A stretch of 64,000 nucleotides of DNA from positions 101,524,171 through 101,588,170 of the forward strand of contig CM053144.1 of assembly GCA_028571685.1 (NCBI GenBank), in the 5' to 3' direction. The position numbers and the translations under genes are program-made. Under the pieces are notes generated by a model. That model was not told the DNA's origin. It did not search any database and saw only the letters and a program-made list of their open reading frames with translations. Shown one piece after another: positions 11,067-21,720 of this stretch; position 1 is the stretch's first letter; the number at the start of each line of letters is the position of its first letter. The stretch is from Heterohyrax brucei (lineage: Eukaryota > Chordata > Mammalia > Hyracoidea > Procaviidae).

Positions 11067-11564
11067 ATATGAAGTAGAGAAGAGATATAGTAGAGGCTTA
11101 GTGGGAGGCTTCACTCCTTTGCAGTGGTGACATCTGCCTCTTGAAAAAACAGTGATAGCATGAGTTAGGCATGGGGGCCAGGCAATGTATAGAACCTGGC
11201 TGCTCACACCAGAGCTAGAAAATCCATGTTCCTGTTCAGGTCCAAAACCACTTCTCTGGCATTCCCATGGAGGCCACAGGTCTACATTTTTCTGCCTCCC
11301 TTTTACCACCAACCATTCACTGAAGTGTCTCATTAGTTTGTGCATTCTCAAATGCTGTAGCAGCATTGCAGATACAGGATTTGAGAGACCTGAGGGTTTT
11401 GCAACTGCAGAACGGGTTGTAAGGGGGCTTTGTAAGAGAAATAATTCAAATTAATAGATACAAGTGTGGATATTTGATTGGAGTAAGAAAACAGATTGCC
11501 ACAAATTATACATGTAAAAACTAACAAATATAATGTATCCAGAATCCAGAACAGTAACCTGGTA
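11067..11564. other. No gene seen
   Basis: Unique-looking. Overlapping open frames on both strands (up to 112 codons) show no conserved motif. The RTE copy downstream could begin somewhere before 11565, but I cannot trace it. Confidence 0.5.
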
Positions 11565-11596
11565 TCTTATTAAATATTCCTGTCGTGTTTTTTTTT

Positions 11597-11800
11597 TAAT
11601 CTGTTAAATTCTTGTTTTTTTTTTTTATTTTTATTTAACATAACTGAGTGAAAATGTACATTCACGTATAAATTTACATGCCCACCTATATGCAGCTTCC
11701 ACTGCTCTCCCTGTCCGGTGACTGCACACTATTCCTCTCGGCTCCATACATGTCTCTTCCTCCCAACAACCTCCTTTCCCCTCCTCTCCGTCCACTCCCC
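11597..11800 (-). mobile_element. L1 3' UTR fragment, 5'-truncated, with TSD
   Basis: T-rich start (the reverse of a polyA tail), then 'gtgaaaatgtacattcacgt', 'acatgcccacctatatgcag' and 'cctctccgtccactcccc', shared with the L1 tails at 19608 and 59345. The direct repeat 'cctgtcgtgtttttt' at about 11579-11593 and 11801-11815 is the TSD. Only about 200 bp of L1 was inserted. Confidence 0.8.
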
Positions 11801-11883
11801 ACCTGTCGTGTTTTTTGCTGAAAATTGGACTACAAGAAAGACTGCGGCATCTTAAAAATCTTAAAAAAGATTCATTAACAACT

Positions 11884-12049
11884 GGAAACCCTGGTGGTAT
11901 AGTGGTTAAGTACTTATGTCTGCTAACCAAAAGTTAACAGTTCAAATCTGCTGGGTGCTCCTTGGAAACTCTACGGGGCAGCTCTACTCTGACCGAGAGA
12001 GTTGCCATGAGTTGGAATCAACTCAAAAGCAGTAGCTTTTTGGTTTTGG
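11884..12049 (+). mobile_element. AfroSINE-type SINE, short form, with 11-bp TSD
   Basis: Complete copy: 'gaaaccctggtggtatagtg', 'gctccttggaaactctacgg', 'gttggaatcaactc'. The direct repeat 'cattaacaact' at 11873-11883 and 12050-12060 flanks it exactly. The repeat is itself RTE sequence, so the SINE landed in the RTE. Confidence 0.92.
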
Positions 12050-13081
12050 CATTAACAACTTTCCATATGTAAATGATCCAACCCTTCTTGCCACAAATGA
12101 AGATGATTTGAAGCACTTACTGATGAAGGCCACAGACTACACAGACTTCAGTACGGATTACACCTGAACATGTAGAAAATGCAAGTTTTCCCAACCACAA
12201 TGACAGGCAACATAATGATAAATGGAGAAGAAACTGAAGTAGTCAAAGATTTTATTCTACTTGGATCAACAATCAACACCCAAGGAAGCAATAGGAAAGA
12301 AATCAAAGGATACATTACATTGGACAAATCTACCATAAAAGACCTCTTTAAAGTTTTATAACGTAAAGATGCAACGTGGATGACTAAGGTGTATCTGATC
12401 TAAGCCACGGGTATTTTCAATAGTTTCATAGACTTGTGAAAGCTGGGTAATGAAAAAGGAAGACAGAATTGACATGTTTGAACTATGGAGTTCAAAAGAA
12501 AATTAAATACACCACAGACTAAAAAAGAATGAAAAAATCAGTCTGAGATGAAATACAACCAAAATTCTCCTGAGAAATAGGATGGTGAGATTTTCAGTTG
12601 CTTACTTCACGCACATTATCAGGAAAGACCAATTGCTAAAAAAGGACATCATGTTTGGTAAAGTATGTAGGGTCAGCAAAAATAAGGGAACTCTTCAGTG
12701 TCATGGATTAAGACAACAGTTACCACAATGAACTCAAACGTACCAGTGATTATGGTGATGTCACAGCACCTCACACTATTTCATTGTATTACATAAAGTT
12801 GCCAAGGGTCAGAGACAATTGGACAGCAACTAACAACAACACAGTGGTTTTGTTTCCCCACCATTTTTGGTTGCAGACTCTTCACTTCTTCATGTATTTT
12901 GTGTTAGGAGAGATCTTTTAAGTTAACAAGCCTTTGATGACAACCAAAACCTTTGGTTATAATTTGACATGTATGATGATCTGAAGAACTTCCTGTAAAT
13001 AAGCTAACTCTGAATATTTCAAATGTTTTTTGTCTTCTGCTACCCACATACTTGTGACACCACAGGACATTTAAACAAAGA

Positions 13082-13240
13082 AAATCAAACCCATTGGAAT
13101 AGAATTGATTCTGACACATAACAACTCTATAGGACAGAGTAGAATTATCCCATAGTTACCAAGGAGTACCTGGTGGATTTGAACCAGCAACCTTTTGGTT
13201 AGCAGCCATTGTACTTAACTACTATGTCACCACAGTTTCT
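13082..13240 (-). mobile_element. AfroSINE-type SINE, short form
   Basis: 'aatcaaacccattgga', 'ataggacagagtagaattat', 'accaaggagtacctggtgga', 'ccttttggttagcagccatt', ending 'tatgtcaccacagtttctcc'. Confidence 0.9.
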
Positions 13241-13253
13241 CCATAGGACATGC

Positions 13254-15175
13254 TGTTGTCGTTGTCAGGTGTCTTCAAGTCGGTTCCAACCCAGAGTGAC
13301 CCTATGCACAAAAGAACAAAACATTGACCAGTCCTGTGCCATGCCACAATCACTTTCATGTTTAAGCCCATTGTTGCAGCCCCTCTGTCAATCCATCTTG
13401 TTGAAGGTCCTCCTCTTTCTGGATGACGCTCTACTCTACCAAGCATGACGCCTACTCCAGGGATTAATTCCTCCTGACAATGTGTCTAAAGTATGTAAGA
13501 TGTAGTCTTGCCATCTTTGCTTTCAAGGAGCACTCCTGTTGTACTTCTTCCAGAACAGATCTGTTTGTTCTTTCGGCAGTCCATGGTACATTCAATATTC
13601 TTCTCCATCACCACAATTCAAAAGCATCAAGTCTTCTTCTGTTTTACTTATTCTTTGTTTAGCTTTTACATGCATATGAAAGCATGCTTGGCTTGGTTCA
13701 AGCACACCCTAGTCTTCAGGGTAACATTTTTTCTTTTCCGTACTTTAAAGAGGTCCTTTGCAGCAGATTTTCCCAGTGCAGTGTGCCTTTTCATTTCTTG
13801 ACCACTGTTTCCATGAGTGTGGATTGTGGAACCAAGTAAAATGAAATCCTAGACAACCTCAATCCTTTCTCCATTCATCATTTATGTTGCTTACTGGTCC
13901 AGTTGTGAGGATCTTTGTTTCCTTGACGTTGAGGTGCAATCCATACTGAAGGCTGTAGTCTTTGATCTTCATCAGTGAATGTTACAAATCTTCTTTACTT
14001 CCCAGCAAGCAGGGTTGCATCATCTGCCTAACACAGGTTGTTAATCAGTCTTCCTCCAATCTGTCGCTTCATTCTTTACACAGTCTAGCTTCTCAGATTA
14101 CTTGCTTGGTATATAGATCAAAAAGGTATGGTGAAAGGATGCAACACTGGCATATACCTTTCTTGATTCTAAACCATGCAGTGTCCCCTTGTTGTGTTCA
14201 AATGACTGCTTTTTGATCCATAATTTGTTATGATCCACACAGTCAAATGCCTTTGTATAGTCAATGAAACACCGGTAGACATCTTCCTGGTATTCCCTGC
14301 TTTCAGCCAAGATCCATCTGACATCAGCAATAATATCCCTGGTTATATGTCCTTTTCTGAATCCAGCTTGCATTTCTGGCAGTTCCCTATCGATACATAC
14401 TGTTGCAGTCACTTCTGAATGAACTTTAGCAAAATTGTACTTGCATGTGGTATTAACGATATTGTTTGATAATTTCTGCATTTGGTCAGGTCACCTTTCT
14501 TGGGAATAGGTTGGTTGGCCAGGTAGCTATCCTCCAAATTTATTGGCATAGATGAGTGAGCATTTCCAGCGCTGCATTCATTTGTTGAAACATCTCAATT
14601 GATATTCCATCAATTCCTGGAGCTTTGGTTTTTGCCAACACCTTCAACACATCCTTAACTTCTTACTTCTGTACCACCAGCTTCTGATCATATGCTACCA
14701 CTTGAAATGGTTGAACATCAACCAGTTCCTTCTGGTATAATGACTCTTATGTGTTCCTTCCATCTTCTTTTGATACTTACTAAATCGAATATTGTCTAAT
14801 ATTTTCCCTGTAGAATCCTTCACTATTGCAACTCGAGGCTTAGGTTTTTTTTCAATTTTTTCAGCTTGAGAAATGCAGAGTGTGTTCTTTCCTTTTGGTT
14901 TTCTATTTCTAGCTCTTGGCACATGTTGTCACAATATTTTACTTTGTCTTCTTGAGTTGTCCTTTGAAATCTTCTGTTTAGTTATTTTACTTCATCATTT
15001 ATTCCTTCTGCTTTAGCTACTCAACATTCAAGAGCAAGTTTCACAGTTTCTTCTGACATCCAGTTTGGTCTTTTCTTCCTTTTCTATATGTTCAATGACC
15101 TCTTTCTTCATGGATGGTGTCTTTGATGTCACTTCACACCTCTTCTGGTCTTCCATCATTAATGCTCACCAAAGG
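13254..15175 (-). mobile_element. RTE LINE copy, 3' end through reverse transcriptase
   Basis: The 3' tail is at the left ('gttgtcgttgtcaggtgtct'), and the copy continues for about 1.9 kb without a later insertion. Recognisable reverse-strand phrases: 'ttaagcccattgttgcagcc', 'ctactccagggattaattcc', 'ttgaggtgcaatccatactg', 'atttattggcatagatgagt', 'gatggtgtctttgatgtcac'. It stops before the endonuclease domain (5' truncation). It faces the plus-strand copy at 11565-12840 tail to tail. Confidence 0.9.
14098..14922 (-). pseudogene. RTE reverse transcriptase remnant
   Basis: Translation of 14481-14098 (minus) gives a 127-codon piece with 'ELPEMQAGFRKG', 'DVRWILAESREYQ' and 'CFIDYTKAFDCVDH', which is the finger region and motif A (F-x-D-Y) of an RTE-type reverse transcriptase. 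A second piece (14922-14695) carries the lysine-rich linker 'GKILDNIRFSKYQKKMEGTH' upstream. The two are not in one open frame, and the downstream YADD-motif region at 13950-14100 is frameshifted, so this is non-functional. Confidence 0.85.
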
Positions 15176-15178
15176 ACA

Positions 15179-15245
15179 TAACCCCCCAAAAACCACCACC
15201 ATCAAGTCATTTCTGACTTTGAGAGGCCTTATAGGACATACTCGT
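15179..15245 (-). mobile_element. AfroSINE-type SINE, 3' fragment
   Basis: 'caccatcaagtcatttctga' and 'gaggccttataggaca' match the reverse 3' third of the SINE. The rest is missing. Confidence 0.5.
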
Positions 15246-16054
15246 AATACATTACATCCTCTGGCCTGTAACTTCACTTCATAACCCCAGGTGGGCAGGA
15301 GGGGTATTTTTGGAAGTGTTTCTATATAAAGACAACTGGTAATAACATAGCTATATCTGGAAGTGACTACAAACCACATTAAATACATCCTACTAAACCT
15401 AAGTTAGTATATCCAATTCAATTTCACACTAGCTAAATTCCCAAATGTCCCTAACCACTCTAAATCTGCTAAACATGAAGGGGGGACACAGAATAAGTCA
15501 GAGTGAAGAGACTGTAGACTTAACTGACTGTAGTTTACATGTTTCGTCTTTTGCAATTCTACAAAAGCATATGCCTGACAAATGAGAATCCCTAAAGATT
15601 TAAACTTCACTAACCTCACAGATAGTCCATGTCCATGCAGACAAGTTGGATCATGCAGAATTCTAAGAATGAAGGAGGAGGTCCTACCTTCCTGCACTGG
15701 TAGAAAGACCTCTTTCATGCAGCAGCACTGCATGAGGGCCCAAACCAATTACCTATGATGTCTTGTGCATGAATTGCAAAAATAACGAATATCAATATTA
15801 TTACTAAAGTCCATTATGTACAAGTATGGTGCAGTCTCACAGGCAGAAATTACAGTATTTGGCTGTTTGATGAATGGAGAAGGAACTGGAGTTGATCTCT
15901 TCTTGAACTTTGAAGAATTTGACTTCCTCCTGCCCCTTCCCTCAGTTTTGTTTAAGGCACTTTGAAGAAGAAAATTAGGTTGAGATTAAGAAATTTTCTT
16001 TGGGTTCAGTAATTCTAATTGCGTGTTTCTTTTCACTTCCAACTCTAGTCTGTC
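15246..16054. other. No gene seen
   Basis: Unique-looking. A 114-codon minus-strand frame (15404-15748) has no recognisable domain, and I treat it as chance. Confidence 0.5.
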
Positions 16055-16205
16055 ACTAACTAACTGTCTGTGAGCTTGGAAAAATTATTCAGTCTCTTTA
16101 AGCCTCAGTTTTCATATCTGCAAAATGGCAAGGATAATGCTTTCTTTGCCTAATTGCGAACTGGCTTAACTGAGATAAAATATACTGTCTAGTCACCTAG
16201 ATGAT
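16055..16205 (+). mobile_element. MIR SINE
   Basis: The MIR core and 3' half are clear: 'aactaactgtctgtgagctt', 'ctttaagcctcagttttcat', 'atctgcaaaatggcaaggat'. Confidence 0.8.
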
Positions 16206-16769
16206 TAAGATATTGTAGCTATTACTGTTCTCCACATTCCAACTAACAACAGTAAGAAAGGAACTAAAAGAGGACTCCAGATGAAAAAACAACCTGAGAG
16301 GTCAAAGCCTGTAAAGTCTAAAAGGGACACTTTCAGTTTCAACTGTTCCACTTTGCCCCAGAGCCCGGTAACAGGACAGTGAAAGTGACTGCGGCAACAT
16401 GACTTCACAGCACTCGATGATCAGAGCTTGTCAATAAACATGAAGCTCTTAGGAGGCAAAAATAACTCATATTTGCCTCTGGTCTTACTCCAGATATAGA
16501 GTCTACACCTAAATTGGATAAGATTTGGGAAGTATTCTAGCCTCAGTTACTTTGATACTTGAACAAGAGAAGCAAATTCCCTCTGGCAGTGGTTGCTAGG
16601 AACTGGCACCTCAGTGTCTAGCATGTAGCCGGGGACTCTCTAAACGGTTTTTCAATTCAACTAAAGTGATCTGTCCTTGAAGGCCCTGGACACTGCTGCT
16701 CAAGCATCACACAGACTCTGAGTAGCATGAAACATGGTGGTATTTGAGGCAGCGTGACATTATCATTTT
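16206..16769. other. No gene seen
   Basis: Unique-looking sequence with no repeat or gene recognised. Confidence 0.5.
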
Positions 16770-16972
16770 GGGAGTTTCTAGGTTAAGGATAAATGGTTAA
16801 GTATTCCACTGCTAACCAAAATGGTTGGCAGTTTGAACTCATCCAGAGGTACCTCAGAAGAAAGGCTTGGTAATCTGGTCTCAAGAGGTCACCATCATGA
16901 AAGCCCTATGAAATTCAGTCCTACTCTGAAACACATGAAATTGCTGTGAGTCAGAATCTCTATAGCAGCTTC
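16770..16972 (+). mobile_element. AfroSINE-type SINE, long form
   Basis: 'ggataaatggttaagtattc', 'actcatccagaggtacctca', 'gaagaaaggcttggtaatct', 'aaattgctgtgagtcagaat'. All modules of the long form are in order. Confidence 0.85.
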
Positions 16973-16989
16973 TTTTCTTTAGCTTTGTT

Positions 16990-17330
16990 TTCAGTACTTT
17001 GCTTTAAAGCCAGACTGCTCTAGGCCCAAACTCTACTTCTAGTATTACCATCTTAACAACCTCGGGAAAGCTACAAAAATTCTCTGTGCCTCCATCTGCT
17101 AACCAAAAGGTCAGCAGTTCAAGTCTACCAGGTGCTCCTTGGAAATCCTATGGAGCAGTTCTACTCTGTACTACAGGGTCACTATGACTCTAAATTGACT
17201 CCATGGTAGTGCCTTTGGTTTTTGGTTTGGTTTAGAGTGAGGATAAGAAGTGTCTACCTCATAGGTTTGGAGTAAGAATTAAAATGAGTATTAAATGAGA
17301 CAATCTTTCTGAAGGGCATTAGCCAAGCCA
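16990..17330 (+). mobile_element. MIR SINE split by an AfroSINE
   Basis: The left part has 'agccagactgctctaggccc' and 'aacaacctcgggaaagctac'. The right part, from 17230, has 'gtgtctacctcataggtttg' and 'attaaaatgagtattaaatg'. These are consecutive MIR segments separated by the SINE at 17090-17229. Confidence 0.75.
17090..17229 (+). mobile_element. AfroSINE-type SINE, short form, head truncated
   Basis: Starts at 'ctccatctgctaaccaaaag', so the A-box end of the head is lost. Then 'caggtgctccttggaaatcc', 'agcagttctactctgtacta' and tail 'ctttggtttttggtttgg'. Confidence 0.9.
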
Positions 17331-17519
17331 AGTTGTGAAGGGCATTAGAAAATTGTTTAAGTGTATTACCATTAATTACACTGTAAGTTTAAGTAACACT
17401 AGCTATAACAAGTGTGCAACGTTGTTTGGGAAATCTGAGTGGAGATGGTCAACAGGTATTTGCCTATGTAGATCTGGCACTCAGAAGAAAGGTAGCAATT
17501 AAAGAGAGATTTGTTACTT

Positions 17520-18005
17520 GTATTAGATTGTTACCACTGCTGCAACAAATTATCACGCACTTGGTGTCTTAAAACAATAGAAATTTATTCTCTGAGTTCT
17601 GGAAGACAGAAATCTGAAGTTACTATCAATGGTCTGAAATCAAGGTGTCAGTAGGTCTTCTACCTTCCAGAGACCATGGGGAGGCGGGGTGGCAGAATTC
17701 TTTTCTTGCCTCTTCTGACTAATGACACCTATTGGCAATCTGTTACTGATAGCTGCATTGATCTAGTCTTTGCCTCAGTAACCACATTACCATCTCCTCT
17801 TGTTTATGTTAAGGCTTTTTCTACCTCCCTCTTTTAAGAAAATATGTCACTTATAGCCCATCCTGAAAATCCAGGATAATCTCCCCATCTCAGGAAAATT
17901 AATTTAATCATATCTACAAAGACCCTGCAAACACCTGCAAAGACAAAGCCCAGGGACTAGGACCTAATATCTTTGGGAACCATTATTCAACCTACTATAC
18001 TGGCT
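17520..18005 (-). mobile_element. ERVL-MaLR-type LTR, minus orientation
   Basis: 'tgctgcaacaaattatcacg', 'acaatagaaatttattctct' and 'gagttctggaagacagaaat' match the reverse complement of the MaLR LTR 3' region (...aataaatttctgttgttt...ttgttatagcagc). Both ends are degraded and no TSD is seen. The family (MST/MLT1) is recalled, not searched. Confidence 0.7.
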
Positions 18006-18675
18006 AGTGTATAAAACTATAAGACACAGGTCAAGGTGAAACTGTAAGAAGAAAAGAGCAAATATAGAACTCCAAAAACAGAACATAAACATTCATTAAG
18101 GAAGCAAAGAAAGAGGAACAATCATGGGGAAATGAAAAAGAGCAGCCAGAGAAGGAGAAGGCAAGCACAGTGGGGGATGGAGTAGGGGATTCAAAGAGTG
18201 TCAAAACATAGTGAGTTTCACAAAGGACACCATGTCAGATACTCTTCATAGAACCAAGGAGAAGGCTGAGAAGGCATTACTGGGTTTGACTATCAGGGAG
18301 GCTATCAAGGATTTTTGGAGAGACATAGCCAAATTTTCATGGATTAAAGTTAGGCTCACATACCACTGAGATACACTTTGTGCATAGGCATAAGTGGAAA
18401 AGGAAAAATGGTCTAAAATAATATTTTGGTAAGCCAATCCTCTACCTCACTCTCAGCTATATTTTCTTTGGATTCTCAACAGAAAAGTCCATCAAAGGCC
18501 ACAAACTTGTAAAGGTGGGCATGATGCATGGTTAGAACAGAAAGGTACTGCCTCCTTCCCATAAAAATACATTGCCTCTCTAGATATTAAGGTACTTAAG
18601 AGAGGCCGATGAAAAAGTGGACTCTTATAATCCAGTCCTCTTCCCCTCACATCTGTTAATGACTACAGGAGCAAA
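18006..18675. other. No gene seen
   Basis: Purine-rich unique-looking stretch (18040-18200 on the plus strand). No repeat or gene recognised. Confidence 0.5.
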
Positions 18676-18764
18676 AAGAAATTGAGACAAAGTCTTGCCA
18701 TCTACTCTCCTCCCAAGGAACACCCTGGCTGTACTTCTTCAAGGCAGATTTGTTTGTTTTTCTG
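18676..18764 (-). mobile_element. RTE 3' region fragment (partial duplicate of 19359-19447)
   Basis: 'gagacaaagtcttgccatct', 'ctcctcccaaggaacaccct', 'cttcttcaaggcagatttgt'. It matches 19359-19447 almost base for base, including variants that other RTE copies in the window lack. A SINE follows directly. Confidence 0.75.
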
Positions 18765-18905
18765 CCTTGTTCTTCTGTCAAGTGAATTGCCCAACTCATA
18801 GTGATCTAAACGACAGAGTAAAAGTGTCCATAGGGTTACTAAGGAGCTGCTGGTGGATTCAAACTGTCAACCTTTTGGTTAGCAGCCATAGCTCTTAACC
18901 ACTGG
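18765..18905 (-). mobile_element. AfroSINE-type SINE, short form
   Basis: 'agtgaattgcccaactcata', 'ataaacgacagagta'-like middle, 'ctaaggagctgctggtggat', 'aaccttttggttagcagcca', 'tagctcttaaccactgggac'. The tail is partly replaced by RTE sequence. Confidence 0.85.
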
Positions 18906-19125
18906 GACAAAATAATTTACACTACTTTACTATTTAGAGTGCTTTTAAAGGTACTACAAAATAATATAATTGAGGCATAACTATTCATCTTAAGTATACC
19001 TTTTACAGTATCTTTAAAGAGTCTCAATATTAAATAGTTTAAATTATGTTTTTCTCATATATAAATTTTAGTCACTGAACCATCTTTGTACAACAAAACA
19101 ATGTGCTAGACATTACATTTGGGAT

Positions 19126-21480
19126 GTTGCTGTTGTTAGATGTACATGAGTTGGTTCTGACTCATGTCAACCATAGGTACAATGGAATACAACAATGTCC
19201 AGTCTGGTGCCATCTTCATAGTCACTGCTATGTTTGAGCTTATTGTTTTAATTATCGTGTCAGTCCATCTTATTTAGTGTCCTCCTCTCTTTACTCACCC
19301 TCTTTGACCAAGCATGAGGTCTTTCTCCAGGGACTGGTCCATCCACATAGCATGTCCAAAGAACTTGAGACAAAGTCTCGCCATCCACTCTCCTCCCAAG
19401 GAACACCCTGGCTGTACTTCTTCAAGGCAGGTTTGTTTGTTCTTCTGGAAGCCCATGGTATATTCAGTATTTTTTACCAAAGCCATAATTCAAGGCATCA
19501 GTTCTTCAGTCTTCCTTATTCATTGTCCAGCTGTCTTTTTCAAATGAGGTAACTGAAAATACCACGGCTTAGATCAGCAGTACTTTAGTCTTTAAAGTGG
19601 TATCTTTGCTTTTTTATTATCATGATATGATGATTCAATGAAAATGTACATTTCCATATAAATTTGCATACTTACCTACATCCAGCTCCCACTGCTCTCC
19701 CTGCACGGTGATGGCACACTCTTCCTCTCTGCTCCATACATGTCTTATCTTCCCAACAGTTCCTATCTTCTCCTCTCCACCCACTCCCCTTCTTCCAGTA
19801 TGAGGTCAACAGGACGACCTATTATAGATGCCTAGAACCATAAAGTGCCCACACAATAAGGTCACTCTGCATCACCAAGTCCAATCCATTGCTGTCTGAA
19901 AAGTTGACCATCATTATGATTTACGGAACATTTCAAAGATGTTTTCTGTTTTTTTGCCCAATGCAATATCATTTGATTTCTTGACTGTTGCTTCCATGGC
20001 TGTTGATTGTAGATCAAAGTAAAATGAAATCCTTGACAACTTCAATCTTTTCTCCACATATCGTGATGTTGCTTATTGGTCCAATTGTGAGGAATTTTGG
20101 TTCCTTTATGACAAGGTATAATCCATACTGAAGACTGTGGTATTCTATCTTCATCAGTAAGTGTTTCAAGTCCTCTTCCCTTTCAACAAGTAAGGTTGTT
20201 TCATCTGCATATCACAGGTTGTTAATAAGTCTCCCTCCAATGCTGATGCCCAATTTTTCTTCATATAATTCTCTTCTCAAGATTATTCCGCATCCAGGTG
20301 AAAGGACATAACCCTGACACACACCTTTCCTGATTTTAGACCATGCAGCATGCTCTATTCAAAGGACTATTCAAAGGACTCCTTCTTAGTCTATGCACAA
20401 GTTCTTCATAAACACAATTGTTTTGAAATTCCCATTCTTCACAAGTTGTCTACAATTTGTTATGATCCACATATCAAATTCCTTTGCATAGTCAATAAAA
20501 TACAGGTAGACGTCTTTCTGGTAGTCTCTGCTTTCAGCTAAGATCCATCTGACTTCAGCGATGCTACCCCTTGTTCCACATCTGGCTTGCATTTCTGGTA
20601 ATTCCCTGTCAATGTACTGCTGTAACTATTTTTGAATTATCTTCAGCATAATTTTGACTTCATGTTATATTAATGGTATTGTTAATTTCTGCATTGTCAG
20701 ATCACCTTTACCTGGAATGGGCACAAATACAGACCTCTTCTGCTTGGCCAGATAGCTGTCATCCAAATTTCTTGGCATAGATGAGTTATTGCTTCCAGGG
20801 TTGCATCCATTTGCTGAGGCATCCCAGCTGGTATTCCACCAAATCCTGAAGGCTTGCTTTTCACTAATGCCTTCATTGCAGCTTAAACTTCTTCCTTTAG
20901 TACCATTAGTTCTTCATCATGTGCTACCTCTTGAAATGGTTAAATGTCGACCAGTTACTTTTGGTACAGTGACTCTGTATTCTTTCTGTCTTCTATTAGA
21001 TGCCTCCTGTGGTGTTTAGCATTTTCCCTATAGGATCCTTCAAACATTGCAGCTCAAAGCTTGAATTCTGTCTTCAATTATTTCGGCTTGAATGACAAAA
21101 TGCTAAGAATGCTCTTTCCTTTGGGTTTCCTCAACTCCAGGACTTTGCACATTTCATTATAATACTTTGTCTTCTCAGGCAATCAGATAAAATCTTCTGT
21201 TCAGTTCTTTTACTTTAACTACTCAACATTCAAGAGCAAGTTTCAGTCTCTTCTAACAGCTTTGGTCTTTCCTTTCTTTGCTATCTTTTGAAAGTTCTTT
21301 TGCTTTCTTCATGTATAATGTCCTTGATAAAATTCTGTAAGTTGCCTGGCCTTTGGTGATTAGTGTTCCATGCATCAAATCAATTCTTGAGATAGCCTCT
21401 AAATTCAGGTAGTGTATACTTGAGGTCATACTTTGGTTTTGGTGGGCTTGTTTTAATTTTCTTCAGCTTCAACTGAAGGA
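19126..21480 (-). mobile_element. RTE LINE copy, long, split by an L1 tail
   Basis: The 3' end is at the left ('ggatgttgctgttgttagat'). The copy then runs through the reverse-transcriptase region and upstream linker to 'gtgggcttgttttaattttc' and 'ttcagcttcaactgaag'. Coding capacity is lost: the RT motif-A region reads 'FIDYAKEFDMWI' in a 68-codon minus-strand frame ending at 20386. An L1 3' UTR fragment lies at 19608-19950. Confidence 0.88.
19608..19950 (-). mobile_element. L1 3' UTR fragment inside the RTE
   Basis: 'caatgaaaatgtacatttcc', 'ctcccactgctctccctgca', 'ctctctgctccatacatgtc' and 'tagaaccataaagtgcccac' match the L1 tail at 59345-59835. RTE sequence flanks it ('tctttgcttttt' before, 'gcccaatgcaatatcatttg' after). 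T-rich sequence at both edges hides the TSD. Confidence 0.75.
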
Positions 21481-21484
21481 TAAC

Positions 21485-21720
21485 ATTAGGGATAAAAACA
21501 GCTAACATTTTAGGTTTTTTTTTTTTTTTTAATGTGCCAGGCACTGACCAAAGTTCTTTACTTATTTCAATAATTTGATGAGACATTGTCCTTATTTCAC
21601 GTATTAGACAGCTGAAGTACAAAGATACGAAAAAGTCACATGGATATAAAACGGTGATGTAAGGATTAACTCAGCAGTTGGGTCTGTGTCTGTGCTCTGA
21701 ACTAGTAAGACATATACTTT
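21485..21720 (-). mobile_element. MIR SINE, minus orientation, with T-run
   Basis: 'aacagctaacattttaggtt', a T-run near 21517-21531, 'aatgtgccaggcactgacca' and 'gtccttatttcacgtattag' follow the order of reverse MIR (...caggcac...ccattttacagatgag). Confidence 0.6.

Larger units (their letters stand above)
11565..12840 (+). mobile_element. RTE LINE copy, 5'-truncated, with two nested insertions
   Basis: RTE phrases appear on both sides of two inserts: 'ggactacaagaaagactgcg' before the SINE, then 'atgaagatgatttgaagcac', 'gaagtagtcaaagattttat' and 'caacaatcaacacccaagga', and the 3' end 'ggacagcaactaacaacaac'. It covers the region from late reverse transcriptase to the tail. The frame is broken by stops and indels. 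Nested inside: an L1 fragment (11597-11800) and an AfroSINE (11884-12049). Confidence 0.8.

Noticed and set aside
15404-15748. 114-codon minus-strand frame
   Set aside because: No recognisable motif. Unique-looking DNA with no splice or promoter support.
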